Source: JAABQG01 sp963726365
GTDB taxonomy: Bacteria; Pseudomonadota; Gammaproteobacteria; Burkholderiales; Burkholderiaceae_C
Reading direction: 5' to 3'
Assembly (NCBI GenBank): GCA_963726365.1
Contig: CAVSCI010000009.1
Span: forward strand, 124,001-188,000
DNA: 64,000 bases
The notes beneath the pieces were generated by a model. The model was not told where the DNA came from and made no database searches. It saw only the letters and a program-made list of their open reading frames with translations. The first letter of the stretch is position 1. Each line of letters opens with the position of its first letter. Position numbers and translations under genes: made by a program. Shown one piece after another: positions 17,269 through 26,527 of the stretch.

Positions 17269-19389
17269 ATGCGTGCCATGCCCGCCTTGTCCAGACCGCC
17301 CGAGCCGGGGGGCCAAATGCCCCCCACGCCGCTTTCTGCGCCCCAGAAGGCCCTGCGCAAGCTTGGGCTGGTGCGCGATATCGACCTGGCGCTGCATCTG
17401 CCTCTGCGCTACGAAGACGAGACGCAGATCGTGCGGCTGGGTGATGCGCGCGAAGGCGACACGGTGCAGATCGAGGCCACGGTCACGGCCTGCGAGGTGA
17501 CGATGCGTCCGCGCCGACAGTTGCTGGTGACGGTGGATGACGGATCCGATACTTGTGTGTTGCGGTTTTTCAGCTTCTACCCGTCCCACCAGAAGGCGCT
17601 GGCGGTGGGCAAGCGCGTCCGCGTGCGGGGCGAGGTGCGCGGTGGCTTCATGGGGCTGGTGATGATGCATCCCGCCTTTCAGTCGGCGGGTGGCGAGCTC
17701 CCGTCAGCGCTGACGCCGGTCTACCCCACCGCTGCCGGCTTGCCGCAGGCTTACTTGCGCCGCGCGGTGGCCGGTGGACTGGCGCGTGCCGATCTTTCGG
17801 AGACCCTGCCCGACGATATTGGCGACAACAGTCAGCCTCGACCTCTTTGGAGCCTGCAGGCAGCGCTATCGTATTTGCATCATCCGGCGCCCGATGTTTC
17901 CCTTGCCCAGATCGAAGACCGAAGTCACCCGGCGTGGCAGAGGCTGAAAGCAGAGGAATTGCTGGCCCAGCAGCTGTCCCAGCTGACGGCCAAGCGCGAG
18001 CGGGCCCGCCTGCGCGCGCCGGTTCTGGCGAAGGCAGACCCGGCGATGGCGTCGCGGCGCAGACCCCTGCACGAACAATTGCTGGCGGCGCTGCCTTTTG
18101 CGCTGACAGGCGCGCAACGCCGCGTGGGCGAGGAGATCGCGGGCGATCTCGCGCGCCCCGTGCCCATGCACCGGCTGCTGCAAGGCGATGTGGGCTCGGG
18201 CAAGACGGTGGTGGCCGCCATGGCCGCAGCAATTGCCATGGAAGCAGGCTGGCAGTGCGCGCTGATGGCGCCGACCGAGATCCTGGCGGAACAGCACTTC
18301 CGCAAACTGGTTGGCTGGCTCGAGCCGCTGGACATCCGGGTGGCCTGGCTGACCGGCAGCCAGAAGAAGAAGGAGCGCCGGGCGATGCTTGAACTGATCG
18401 AGTCCGGCGATGCGGCGCTGGTCGTGGGCACCCACGCGGTAATCCAGGAGCAGGTGAAGTTCAGGAACCTGGCGCTGGCCGTCATCGACGAGCAGCACCG
18501 GTTTGGCGTGGCCCAGCGGCTGGCGCTGCGCAGCAAGGTGGACGAGGGCGGACAGGAGCCTCACTTGTTGATGATGTCTGCGACGCCCATCCCGCGCACC
18601 CTGGCCATGAGCTACTACGCGGACCTGGATGTGTCCACACTGGACGAACTTCCGCCCGGGCGCACGCCGATCATCACCAAGGTGGTGGCCGACAGTCGGC
18701 GCGACGAGGTCATCGAACGCATCCGCGGTCAGCTGGCGCAGCAGCGGCAGGTCTACTGGGTCTGTCCGCTGATCGAGGAAAGCGAGGCGCTGGACCTGAG
18801 CAACGCCACCGCCACGCACGCCGAGCTCAGCGCGGCGCTTCCGGGCGTGCTGGTCGGGCTGCTGCATTCGCGCATGACACCCGCCGAGAAAAAGGCGGTC
18901 ATGGGGCTTTTCAGCGACGGACTCGTGGGCGTGCTGGTGTCCACCACGGTGATCGAGGTGGGCGTGGACGTGCCCAATGCGTCGCTGATGGTGATCGAGC
19001 ATGCCGAGCGGTTTGGCTTGTCGCAACTGCACCAGCTGCGCGGGCGCGTGGGACGCGGCGCGACGGCATCGGCTTGCGTGCTGCTTTACAGCCAGCCGGA
19101 AGCAGGGCGCCTGAGCGAGGCCTCGCGCGAGCGCCTGAAGGCCATGGCCGAGACCCATGACGGCTTCGAGATCGCGCGACGCGACCTGGAAATCCGCGGG
19201 CCAGGCGAGTTCCTGGGGGCCCGCCAGTCGGGCGCGGCCCTGCTGCGTTTTGCCGATCTGGCGACCGACAGCGCGCTGCTCGAGTGGGCGCGCGCCCTGG
19301 CGCCACGCATGCTGGACCGGCATCCCGATCTGGCGCGCCGCCACGTTGCGCGCTGGTTGGGAGGAAAATCGGAATTCCTGAAAGCCTGA
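17269..19389 (+). CDS. recG: ATP-dependent DNA helicase RecG
   Basis: Superfamily 2 helicase of 706 residues that reverses stalled replication forks and processes branched DNA. The N-terminal wedge/OB domain covers about residues 20-190. Helicase motifs are intact: Walker A GDVGSGKT at 306-313, the DEQHRFG box at 407-413, LMMSATPIPRTLAMSYYADL (motif III), and motif V/VI within TTVIEVGVDVPNASLMVIEH and QLRGRVGRG. The ATG at 17269 or 17278 is the start; both lack a strong ribosome site. It is divergent from queA and 23 bases before oxyR, an arrangement known in other betaproteobacteria. Confidence 0.95.
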   Translation: MRAMPALSRPPEPGGQMPPTPLSAPQKALRKLGLVRDIDLALHLPLRYEDETQIVRLGDAREGDTVQIEATVTACEVTMRPRRQLLVTVDDGSDTCVLRFFSFYPSHQKALAVGKRVRVRGEVRGGFMGLVMMHPAFQSAGGELPSALTPVYPTAAGLPQAYLRRAVAGGLARADLSETLPDDIGDNSQPRPLWSLQAALSYLHHPAPDVSLAQIEDRSHPAWQRLKAEELLAQQLSQLTAKRERARLRAPVLAKADPAMASRRRPLHEQLLAALPFALTGAQRRVGEEIAGDLARPVPMHRLLQGDVGSGKTVVAAMAAAIAMEAGWQCALMAPTEILAEQHFRKLVGWLEPLDIRVAWLTGSQKKKERRAMLELIESGDAALVVGTHAVIQEQVKFRNLALAVIDEQHRFGVAQRLALRSKVDEGGQEPHLLMMSATPIPRTLAMSYYADLDVSTLDELPPGRTPIITKVVADSRRDEVIERIRGQLAQQRQVYWVCPLIEESEALDLSNATATHAELSAALPGVLVGLLHSRMTPAEKKAVMGLFSDGLVGVLVSTTVIEVGVDVPNASLMVIEHAERFGLSQLHQLRGRVGRGATASACVLLYSQPEAGRLSEASRERLKAMAETHDGFEIARRDLEIRGPGEFLGARQSGAALLRFADLATDSALLEWARALAPRMLDRHPDLARRHVARWLGGKSEFLKA

Positions 19390-19412
19390 ACCTGTTTCGC
19401 GATGCGCCATCC

Positions 19413-20378
19413 ATGACCCTCACCGAACTCAAATACATCGTCGCCGTCGCGCGCGAGAAGCACTTCGGCAAGGCGGCCGATGCGTGCTTCGTGTCGCAGC
19501 CGACACTGTCGGTGGCAATTCGCAAACTGGAAGACGAGCTGGAGGTCAAGCTCTTCGAGCGCAGCGCCAGCGAGGTGAGCATCACGCCGCTGGGCGAAGA
19601 GATCGTGCGCCAGGCGCAGAGCGTGCTTGAGCAGGCCGCGGCCATCAAGGAAATTGCCAAGCGCGGCAAGGACCCGCTGGCGGGCGCGCTCAAGCTGGGG
19701 GTGATCTACACCATCGGTCCTTACCTGCTGCCCGATCTTGTGCGCAACGCCATCACCCTGTCACCGCAGATGCCGCTGATGCTGCAGGAAAACTTCACCG
19801 TCAAGCTGCTGGAGATGCTGCGCACCGGTGACATCGATTGCGCCATCCTGGCCGAGCCGTTCCCCGACACGGGCCTTGCCATCGCACCACTCTATGACGA
19901 GCCCTTCATGGCGGCGCTGCCGAGCCACCACCCGCTGGCGACCCACAAGTCGGTGACGTCCGGGCAGCTCAAGAGCGAGACCATGTTGTTGCTGGGCACC
20001 GGCCACTGCTTTCGCGACCATGTCCTGGAGGTTTGCCCCGAGTTCGCGCGCTTCGCCAGCAATGCCGAGGGCATCCGTCGGAGCTTTGAAGGGTCGTCGC
20101 TGGAGACCATCAAGCACATGGTGGCCGCCGGAATGGGTGTGACGCTGGTTCCGCGCCTGTCGGTACCGAAAGAGGCGTTGAGCGCGGGACGCAAGCGACG
20201 CAAGGACGAGGATGCGTTCGTCAAGTACCTGCCGATCGCCGACGAGCATGGCGCCGCGCCGCCTACGCGCCGCGTGGTGCTGGCCTGGCGGCGCAGTTTT
20301 ACGCGCTACGAGGCGATTGCCGCGCTGCGCAACGCGATCTATGCTTGCGAGTTGCCAGGGGTGAATCGGCTTTCCTGA
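19413..20378 (+). CDS. oxyR: Hydrogen peroxide-sensing regulator OxyR
   Basis: LysR-type regulator of 321 residues. The N-terminal helix-turn-helix contains AREKHFGKAADACFVSQPTL and SVAIRKLEDELEVKLFERS. The redox-sensing cysteines fall exactly at C199 and C208 (GTGHCFRDHVLEVC), the E. coli numbers, so disulfide-based peroxide sensing is very likely. The substrate domain keeps LTVIYTIGPYLLP-like spacing and EGSSLETIKHMVAAGMGVTL. Genes of this type activate catalase, peroxiredoxin and other defence genes. It is probably cotranscribed with recG, and a Dyp-type peroxidase gene follows 36 bases later. Confidence 0.95.
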   Translation: MTLTELKYIVAVAREKHFGKAADACFVSQPTLSVAIRKLEDELEVKLFERSASEVSITPLGEEIVRQAQSVLEQAAAIKEIAKRGKDPLAGALKLGVIYTIGPYLLPDLVRNAITLSPQMPLMLQENFTVKLLEMLRTGDIDCAILAEPFPDTGLAIAPLYDEPFMAALPSHHPLATHKSVTSGQLKSETMLLLGTGHCFRDHVLEVCPEFARFASNAEGIRRSFEGSSLETIKHMVAAGMGVTLVPRLSVPKEALSAGRKRRKDEDAFVKYLPIADEHGAAPPTRRVVLAWRRSFTRYEAIAALRNAIYACELPGVNRLS

Positions 20379-20414
20379 GGTTGGTCCGGTTTTCCGTTCG
20401 TTGAATTCGTTTCG

Positions 20415-21341
20415 ATGGAGTTGATTGAAGACATGAAATCCGCACAAGCCGGCATCCTGGCCCCGGTGTCCCCCCAGGGCCGCTACCTTTTTTTCTCGCT
20501 CAAGCACACGAAAGCCCTTGGCGAATGCCTGTTGCATCTGGCAGCCGTGGCCGACGGCCGCAACGTCGTGGCCGGGCTGGGCTGCGCGCTGGTCGACGCG
20601 CTGGGCGCAAAAGTGCCAGGGCTGCGCGAGTTTCCGGTGATCGGGGGACACGGTGCCGAAGTGCCTTCAACACCCACGGCCCTGTGGTGCTGGTTGCGCG
20701 GCACCGATCGCGGAAAGCTGGTGCTCACCACGCGCGCACTGGAGAGGGCGCTCGCTCCTGCCCTTCATCTGGATCGCGTGATCGAGGCGTTTCGTCATGG
20801 GCGCGGACCCAATGGCCACGGCCGCGACCTGACGGGTTATGAAGACGGCACGGAAAACCCGAAGGACGCGGCGGCCGAAAAGGCGGCTCTGGTGCACCGC
20901 CAGGGCGCCGGCATGAACGGGTCGAGCTTCGTGGCCGTGCAGCAGTGGGTGCATGATTTCGACGCCTTCGAGGCCATGAGCACGCGGGAGCAGGACTACA
21001 CGGTGGGCCGGCGCCGCCGTGACAACCATGAACTGCAGGATGCGCCCGCGTCGGCCCACGTCAAGCGCACGGCCCAGGAAAGTTTCACACCGGAAGCTTT
21101 TGTGCTGCGCCGCTCCATGCCGTGGGCGCTGGGTCACAAGGCGGGGCTGATGTTCGTGGCGTTCGGCAAGTCGTTCGACGCCTTCGAGGCCCAGATGCGG
21201 CGCATGGCCGGGCAGGAAGACGGCATCACCGATGCGTTGTTCCGCATTTCCAGGCCTATCTCAGGCGCTTTCTTCTGGTGTCCGCCGGTTCGGGAGGATG
21301 CCCACGGCGGGCGTCTGGACCTGCGCCAGATCGGCCTGTGA
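20415..21341 (+). CDS. Dyp-type haem peroxidase
   Basis: Dye-decolorising peroxidase of 308 residues, which uses hydrogen peroxide to oxidise bulky dyes, phenols or other substrates. The catalytic GXXDG motif is present as G141-Y-E-D144-G145 (GYEDGTENP) and the proximal haem histidine is probably H215 (SAHVKRTAQESF), followed by the distal-pocket segment FVLRRSMPWALGHKAGLMFV. It lacks a Tat signal, so it should be cytosolic (class B/P-like). ATG 20415 was taken; the in-frame ATG at 20433 is possible. Its position right after oxyR suggests OxyR control. Confidence 0.9.
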   Translation: MELIEDMKSAQAGILAPVSPQGRYLFFSLKHTKALGECLLHLAAVADGRNVVAGLGCALVDALGAKVPGLREFPVIGGHGAEVPSTPTALWCWLRGTDRGKLVLTTRALERALAPALHLDRVIEAFRHGRGPNGHGRDLTGYEDGTENPKDAAAEKAALVHRQGAGMNGSSFVAVQQWVHDFDAFEAMSTREQDYTVGRRRRDNHELQDAPASAHVKRTAQESFTPEAFVLRRSMPWALGHKAGLMFVAFGKSFDAFEAQMRRMAGQEDGITDALFRISRPISGAFFWCPPVREDAHGGRLDLRQIGL

Positions 21342-21369
21342 TGCACCTTCGGGCCGGCTGGCCAGGCTG

Positions 21370-22227
21370 ATGCGCGCCAAGCTGCACCTCTATCTCGACC
21401 TGATCCGCTGGAACCGCCCGGCGGGCTGGCTGCTGCTGTTGTGGCCGACGCTTGCCGCACTGTGGATCGCGGCCGGGGGGTTTCCGGGCTGGCACCTGGT
21501 GGCAGTGTTCACTTTGGGCACCATCCTGATGCGCAGCGCGGGCTGTTGCATCAATGACGTGGCCGATCGCGAGTTCGACCGCCATGTCAAGCGCACCGCC
21601 CAGCGGCCGGTGACCAGCGGCAAGGTGGGTGTGAAGGAGGCGTTGACTGTGGGTGCGGTGCTGGCCCTGGCGGCATTCGGGCTGGTGCTGACCACCAACC
21701 AGGCGACGGTGGCCTGGTCGTTCGCGGCGCTGGCGATCACGTTGCTCTACCCCTATGCCAAGCGATTTGTCTCGATGCCGCAAGCGGTGCTGGGCGTGGC
21801 GTTCAGCTTCGGCATTCCCATGGCGTTTGCCGCGGTGACCGGCGAGGTGCCCTGGCTGGCCTGGGGACTGTTGCTGGGCAACCTGTTCTGGGTGCTGGCC
21901 TATGACACCGAGTACGCCATGGTGGACCGCGACGACGACCTGCGGATCGGCATGAAGACTTCGGCGATCACGCTCGGGCGCTTCGACGTGGTCGCCGTGA
22001 TGGCCTTTTACCTGATTTACTTGTCAATCTGGGGGTTTTCCAGCACCCAATGGTCATCTGGCGCTATTGTTTTAGTTTCAAACATCGCCGCGCTGGCGCA
22101 GGTGGCATGGCATTTCGCCCTGATCCATGAACGAAGGCGCGAGGGCTGCTTCCAGGCGTTCAGGCTCAATCACTGGCTGGGCTTTACCGTGTTTGCCGGT
22201 GTCGTTTTGTCGTATCCGCTTGGCTAG
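21370..22227 (+). CDS. ubiA: 4-hydroxybenzoate octaprenyltransferase
   Basis: Integral membrane prenyltransferase of 285 residues that joins 4-hydroxybenzoate to a polyprenyl diphosphate, the second step of ubiquinone synthesis. Both Asp-rich Mg2+ sites are present: NDVADREFDRHVKRTAQRP and DTEYAMVDRDDDLRIGMKTS. About eight or nine hydrophobic helices fit the family. A degenerate copy of the dispersed repeat lies in its coding sequence, at the segment FSSTQWSSGAIVLVSNI, which aligns with a variable loop. The ATG at 21370 shares bases with CTGATG 29 bases after the peroxidase gene. Confidence 0.93.
   Translation: MRAKLHLYLDLIRWNRPAGWLLLLWPTLAALWIAAGGFPGWHLVAVFTLGTILMRSAGCCINDVADREFDRHVKRTAQRPVTSGKVGVKEALTVGAVLALAAFGLVLTTNQATVAWSFAALAITLLYPYAKRFVSMPQAVLGVAFSFGIPMAFAAVTGEVPWLAWGLLLGNLFWVLAYDTEYAMVDRDDDLRIGMKTSAITLGRFDVVAVMAFYLIYLSIWGFSSTQWSSGAIVLVSNIAALAQVAWHFALIHERRREGCFQAFRLNHWLGFTVFAGVVLSYPLG
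22040..22075 (+). repeat. Dispersed repeat copy inside ubiA
   Basis: CCAGCACCCAATGGTCATCT then GGCGCTATTGTTTTAG resembles the family tail-and-core (CCAGC, TGGTCAT, GCTATTG) but differs in the GTCA core. It falls inside ubiA in a loop of the protein and keeps the frame open. Confidence 0.45.
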
Positions 22228-22251
22228 ACCGACACCGGCCGGGCGGCGTCT

Positions 22252-23064
22252 TCAGGCACCGAACTCGTCGCCCAGCTCGTGCGCCCGGCGCCGGGCCGCG
22301 TGCAGCGCACGCATGAACAGATTCTTCACGTTGTCCTGCTCCATGGACATGATGGCCGCGTAGGTGGTGCCGCCCTTGGAGGTGACGCGCTGGCGCAGCA
22401 CTTCAGGGGGTTCTTCAGAGGCACGCGCCAGCTCGGACGCACCCACGAAGGTGCCCACCGCGAGCTGGTGCGCCTGGTCGCGTGTGAGGCCCATCTCGGT
22501 GCCTGCCTGGGTCATGGCTTCAAGAAAATAGAACACGTAGGCCGGGCCGGAGCCTGACAGCGCCGTGACAGCGTCGAGCTGACTTTCCGGCTCGACCCAC
22601 AGAAACTGGCCTGTCGTGGCGATCACGCGCTCCACCTGGCGCCGGTCTTCGACGGTCACGGCCGCCCGCCCGAACATGGCTGTCATGCCTTTTCCGACCA
22701 GGGCGGGGGTGTTGGGCATGGCCCGGACAATGCGTTGCGTGCCAAGCCAGCTGGCGATGCTGTCGCTGCGGATGCCCGCGGCCACGCTCAGATGCAGCGC
22801 GTGCTGGGTGTGCTGGCTGGTTTGCAGCGCCGCTTCCTTGAAGGTCTGGGGCTTGACGGCCCAGACCACGAGTTCGGCCTTGGCCAGTGCCGGTCCTGGT
22901 CCGTGGAGTGCCGTAACGCCAAACTGCGCCAGAAGCCTGGCGCGCGCGTCGGCAAAGGGTTCGACCACGTCGATCTGCCGGGACGTCATGCCCTGCTTGA
23001 GCAGCCCGCCAATGATGGCGCTGGCCATGTTGCCGCCGCCGATGAAAGTGATGTGTGTGGTCAT
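22252..23064 (-). CDS. proC: Pyrroline-5-carboxylate reductase
   Basis: Cytosolic NADPH-dependent enzyme of 270 residues that makes proline in the last step of its synthesis. The Rossmann motif FIGGGNMASAIIGGLL is at residues 7-22. The signature AVTALSGSGPAYVFYFLEAM is present, followed by LRQRVTSKGGTTYAAIM, the conserved substrate-binding segment. ATG 23064 gives a standard-length protein. It lies convergent to ubiA with 24 bases between stops and divergent from glpK. Confidence 0.95.
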   Translation of the reverse strand: MTTHITFIGGGNMASAIIGGLLKQGMTSRQIDVVEPFADARARLLAQFGVTALHGPGPALAKAELVVWAVKPQTFKEAALQTSQHTQHALHLSVAAGIRSDSIASWLGTQRIVRAMPNTPALVGKGMTAMFGRAAVTVEDRRQVERVIATTGQFLWVEPESQLDAVTALSGSGPAYVFYFLEAMTQAGTEMGLTRDQAHQLAVGTFVGASELARASEEPPEVLRQRVTSKGGTTYAAIMSMEQDNVKNLFMRALHAARRRAHELGDEFGA

Positions 23065-23249
23065 GGTAAGGGCGCTGATTGCTTTGGATGGTTCACGGCG
23101 GCCGCGATGGCGCGCCCGTGCGGGATCGAAATTGTCGTCTTTTGCAGAGACAGTTGCTCAGGGTCGCCGGATGATGCGGAGCGCTGGGCACCACGGCACC
23201 GTTCCGGCTCGATGGATGGACGGCGTTCATTGGGTTACGCTTCATCCCC

Positions 23250-24758
23250 ATGGACTACATCCTTTCGCTTGATCAGGGCACCACCAGTTCACGCGCCATG
23301 CTTTTTGATCGCAAGGGGCAGGTTGCGGCGGTGGCACAACGGGAATTCCGGCAGTATTTTCCACGGCCCGGCTGGGTGGAGCATGACGCCACCGAAATCT
23401 GGCAATCCCAGTATGGCGTCCTTCAGGACGTGCTGGCCCGCCAGGGCGCAAGTGCCAGAAATGTCGTCGCCATCGGCATTGCCAACCAGCGCGAGACCAC
23501 GGTGTTGTGGGACCGTGTCACCGGGGATCCCGTGGCGCCCGCCATCGTGTGGCAGGACCGCCGCACCGCGGGGCGTTGCGCTGAACTCCGGGCGAAGGGC
23601 AAAGTCGGGCTGATCCAGCGCAAGACCGGGCTGATGCTCGATGCGTACTTCTCCGCCACCAAGCTGGAGTGGTTGTTGGATCATGTTCCCGGTGCGCGCC
23701 GGCGGGCCGAGCGCGGCGAACTGGCCTTCGGAACGGTGGACAGCTGGCTGGTCTGGAAGCTGACCGGTGGACGCGTTCATGCGACGGACCCAGGCAATGC
23801 CTCGCGCACCCTGCTGTTTAACCTGCACACGCTGCAGTGGGACACGGAACTGCTGCGCCTCTTCAATATTCCGGCCACTGTGCTGCCCCAGGTTGTGACC
23901 TCAAGCGGCATCCTCGGCGAGTCCGACCCGGCTTTGCTCGGCGTGCCGGTCGCGATTGCCGGCATGGCGGGAGATCAGCAGGCCGCATTGTTTGGCCAGG
24001 CCTGTTTTGCCCCAGGCATGGCCAAGAATACCTATGGCACGGGCTGCTTCATGCTCATGAATACCGGAACAGCGCCGGTGCCCAGTCGCAACCAGTTGCT
24101 GACGACAGTCGCCTGGCAGGGCCCGCCAGCGGCGCGCCATCGCACGGCCTACGCGCTGGAAGGCTCTGTGTTCATGGCGGGTGCCACGGTGCAGTGGCTG
24201 CGCGATGGACTGGAGGTCATTCGTTCGGCGTCCGAGGTGGAGGCCCTTGCAGCCAGCGTCCCCGATACCGGCGACGTCTATCTGGTGCCGGCGTTTGCCG
24301 GCCTTGGAACGCCAGACTGGGACGGGTATGCGCGCGGCACGCTTCTGGGCATGACGCGTGGCACCACCCGCGCCCACGTGGCGCGTGCTGCGCTTGAGTC
24401 GATTGCGCTTCAGGTGGCGGACGTTTTTGGCGCGATGGCGGCCGACTCCGGTATCGAACTGAAGGAGTTGCGCGTGGATGGCGGCGCCAGCAGCAACGAC
24501 TTGCTGATGCAGATGCAGGCTGATTTTCTGGGTGTTCCCGTGGTGCGCCCCCGAGTGACGGAGACCACGGCGCTCGGGGTGGCCTATCTCGCGGGCCTGG
24601 CAACAGGCTTCTGGACCGGCGCTGACGAGATCTCGTCGCAGTGGGCGGTTGATCGACGGTTTCAGCCGTCGCTGAGCCCTGGCGCACGCGCGTTGCGACT
24701 CGCGCGATGGCGACAGGCCGTCGAGCGCGCCAAGGGGTGGGCGACAATTCACGCATGA
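23250..24758 (+). CDS. glpK: Glycerol kinase
   Basis: Enzyme of 502 residues of the FGGY kinase family that phosphorylates glycerol to sn-glycerol 3-phosphate. The N-terminal ATP-fold starts MDYILSLDQGTTSSRAMLFD and includes FPRPGWVEHDATEIWQSQ; the second FGGY signature is in the GGASSNDLLMQMQADFLGVP region. The operon with glpD is tight: the glpK stop overlaps the glpD ATG as ATGA. No glycerol facilitator or regulator gene is adjacent. Confidence 0.95.
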   Translation: MDYILSLDQGTTSSRAMLFDRKGQVAAVAQREFRQYFPRPGWVEHDATEIWQSQYGVLQDVLARQGASARNVVAIGIANQRETTVLWDRVTGDPVAPAIVWQDRRTAGRCAELRAKGKVGLIQRKTGLMLDAYFSATKLEWLLDHVPGARRRAERGELAFGTVDSWLVWKLTGGRVHATDPGNASRTLLFNLHTLQWDTELLRLFNIPATVLPQVVTSSGILGESDPALLGVPVAIAGMAGDQQAALFGQACFAPGMAKNTYGTGCFMLMNTGTAPVPSRNQLLTTVAWQGPPAARHRTAYALEGSVFMAGATVQWLRDGLEVIRSASEVEALAASVPDTGDVYLVPAFAGLGTPDWDGYARGTLLGMTRGTTRAHVARAALESIALQVADVFGAMAADSGIELKELRVDGGASSNDLLMQMQADFLGVPVVRPRVTETTALGVAYLAGLATGFWTGADEISSQWAVDRRFQPSLSPGARALRLARWRQAVERAKGWATIHA

Positions 24759-26356
24759 CAAATGCGGATGCTTCTCCCCGGTTGACGCGGCGCGCTGACC
24801 TCGTTGCGGGGCTTGCCGAAGATCGTCAATGGGACGTGGCCATCATCGGCGGTGGCGCCACGGGCCTGGGCGTGGCGCTGGATGCCGCATTGCGTGGCTT
24901 CAGTGTGGTGCTGATCGAGTCGCACGACTTTGCCGCGGGCACATCATCGCGCGCCACCAAACTCGTGCACGGGGGCGTGCGCTACCTGGCGCAGGGGAAC
25001 CTGCCACTGGTGCGCGAGGCGTTGCATGAGCGGGCCCATTTGTTGCACAACGCGCCGCATCTGGCCCAGCCGCTGGCCTTCGTGATGCCGGCCTACCGAT
25101 GGTGGGAAGCCCCGTTCTACGGGATCGGCCTCAAGATGTACGACGTTCTGGCCGGACAGGATGGCCTGGGCAGCACTGAATTCCTGGGCCGTCAGCAGAC
25201 CTTGCAGTGTCTCCCTGGTGTCCAGGCACGAGGTCTTCTGGGCGGCGTCAAGTACTGGGACGGCCAGTTCGACGATGCACGAGTGGCGCTGGCGCTGGCC
25301 CGCACGGCGGCAGCGCAAGGCGCGTTGCTGGTCAATCACTGCGCGGCAACGGCTCTGATTCACGAAGCGGGACGAGTCGCCGGCGTGGTCTGCGCGGACC
25401 ATGAAACCGGGCAGGCTTATCCGCTGCGGGCGCGCTGCGTGATCAATGCCACAGGGGTTTGGGTGGATGTCCTGCGCCAGAAAGATGGCGAAGCCACGGG
25501 TCGACCGGTGCGACCCATGGTCGCGCCCAGCCAGGGCGTGCATCTGGTGGTGGATCGCGAGTTTCTCCCCGGCGACCATGCGCTGCTGGTGCCCAAGACA
25601 GCCGATGGCCGGGTGCTTTTCGCCGTGCCGTGGTTGGGCAAACTGATTCTGGGCACCACCGATACGCCACGGCATGACCTGGCGCGGGAGCCCCGACCCT
25701 TTGCCGACGAGGTGGCGTTCATCCTGAGCGAGTCCGCCCGGTACCTGAGCCGAGCGCCGACCCGAGGTGACGTACGCAGTTGCTGGGTGGGCCTTCGCCC
25801 GCTGGTCAAACCGCCCCAGGAAGGTGAAGACGACACGAAGGGCCTGAGCCGGGAACATACGGTGCTGGTCAGTCGAAGCGGTCTGGTGACGGTGACGGGC
25901 GGAAAATGGACGACTTACCGTGCCATGGCTGAAGACGTGCTCCAGAAATGCATGGACGAAACGCTGCTGCCCTCAAAAGCTGGCGGAGCGAGCACTCACC
26001 TCCTTCTGGTGGGCGCGCAGGGTCGACGGTGCGCCGCCCGTCCCCTGAGTGCCGTGCCGGGACTGTCTTGTTACGGGAATGAGGCTGGTGCTGTGTCGGG
26101 TTTGCCGGGTGCGCAGCGTCAATTGGGCGGGGGGGTGACGGAGGCCATGGTGCGGTTCGCAGTTCGGCACGAATATGCGCGCACCGTCGAAGACGTGCTG
26201 GCGCGCCGGTCCCGCTTGCTCTTTCTCGACGCCCGGCTGGCGGGAGAAATGGCATCGGATGTCGGCGCCATCGTAGGCGAAGAGACCGGGCGCGACCCCG
26301 AAGTTGCAGCTTTTGAAGCGCTGGCACGGAAATATCTCGAATTACCGGTGCAATAG
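24755..26356 (+). CDS. glpD: Aerobic glycerol-3-phosphate dehydrogenase
   Basis: Membrane-associated FAD enzyme of 533 residues that oxidises glycerol 3-phosphate to dihydroxyacetone phosphate and passes electrons to ubiquinone. The FAD-binding motif DVAIIGGGATGLGVALDAAL lies near residue 30, followed by the conserved TSSRATKLVHGGVRYLAQGN. The C-terminal domain ends with VRHEYARTVEDVLARRSRLL. The chosen start at 24755 overlaps the glpK stop (ATGA); an upstream in-frame codon at 24707 would lie inside glpK. The ribosomal promoter begins four bases after the glpD stop. Confidence 0.95.
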   Translation: MTNADASPRLTRRADLVAGLAEDRQWDVAIIGGGATGLGVALDAALRGFSVVLIESHDFAAGTSSRATKLVHGGVRYLAQGNLPLVREALHERAHLLHNAPHLAQPLAFVMPAYRWWEAPFYGIGLKMYDVLAGQDGLGSTEFLGRQQTLQCLPGVQARGLLGGVKYWDGQFDDARVALALARTAAAQGALLVNHCAATALIHEAGRVAGVVCADHETGQAYPLRARCVINATGVWVDVLRQKDGEATGRPVRPMVAPSQGVHLVVDREFLPGDHALLVPKTADGRVLFAVPWLGKLILGTTDTPRHDLAREPRPFADEVAFILSESARYLSRAPTRGDVRSCWVGLRPLVKPPQEGEDDTKGLSREHTVLVSRSGLVTVTGGKWTTYRAMAEDVLQKCMDETLLPSKAGGASTHLLLVGAQGRRCAARPLSAVPGLSCYGNEAGAVSGLPGAQRQLGGGVTEAMVRFAVRHEYARTVEDVLARRSRLLFLDARLAGEMASDVGAIVGEETGRDPEVAAFEALARKYLELPVQ

Positions 26357-26359
26357 CGC

Positions 26360-26388
26360 TTGACAGCCGATCCCATCTTTGCCATAAT
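26360..26388 (+). promoter_or_regulatory. Sigma-70 promoter of the spc/alpha ribosomal operon
   Basis: A perfect TTGACA at 26360-26365 and CATAAT at 26383-26388 are separated by exactly 17 bases. Transcription should begin near 26395, giving a leader of about 130 bases before rplN. It is the clearest promoter in the window and fits the need for strong expression of the ribosomal genes. Confidence 0.8.
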
Positions 26389-26527
26389 TCGAGGCTTCGC
26401 TTGAAAAAGCGCAAGTTTCTGCCCAGCAAAAGCGCCGTGAGTGGTTCATGGCGTGGACGACGGGCCCAAGACTGATTCGGCGTGCCCTGCCTGCGGGGCG
26501 CAACGGGTGCAAGTTGGGAATATTGAA

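Noticed and set aside
17869..17900. CAGCGCTATCGTATTTGCAT in recG as a repeat copy
   Set aside because: The protein there (ALSYLHHPAPDV) is as expected for RecG, so the similarity is probably chance.
17866..19410. A 514-codon minus-strand open frame opposite recG
   Set aside because: RecG motifs on the plus strand are complete; the antisense frame has no homology.
26107..26128. GCAGCGTCAATTGGG in glpD as another dispersed repeat copy
   Set aside because: Only the first half resembles the core, no GCTAT tail follows, and the protein segment is normal for GlpD.
26396..26527. The rplN leader as a riboswitch or known protein-binding leader
   Set aside because: Only weak, imperfect pairing around GCCCTGCCTGCGGGGC was seen; no known motif.
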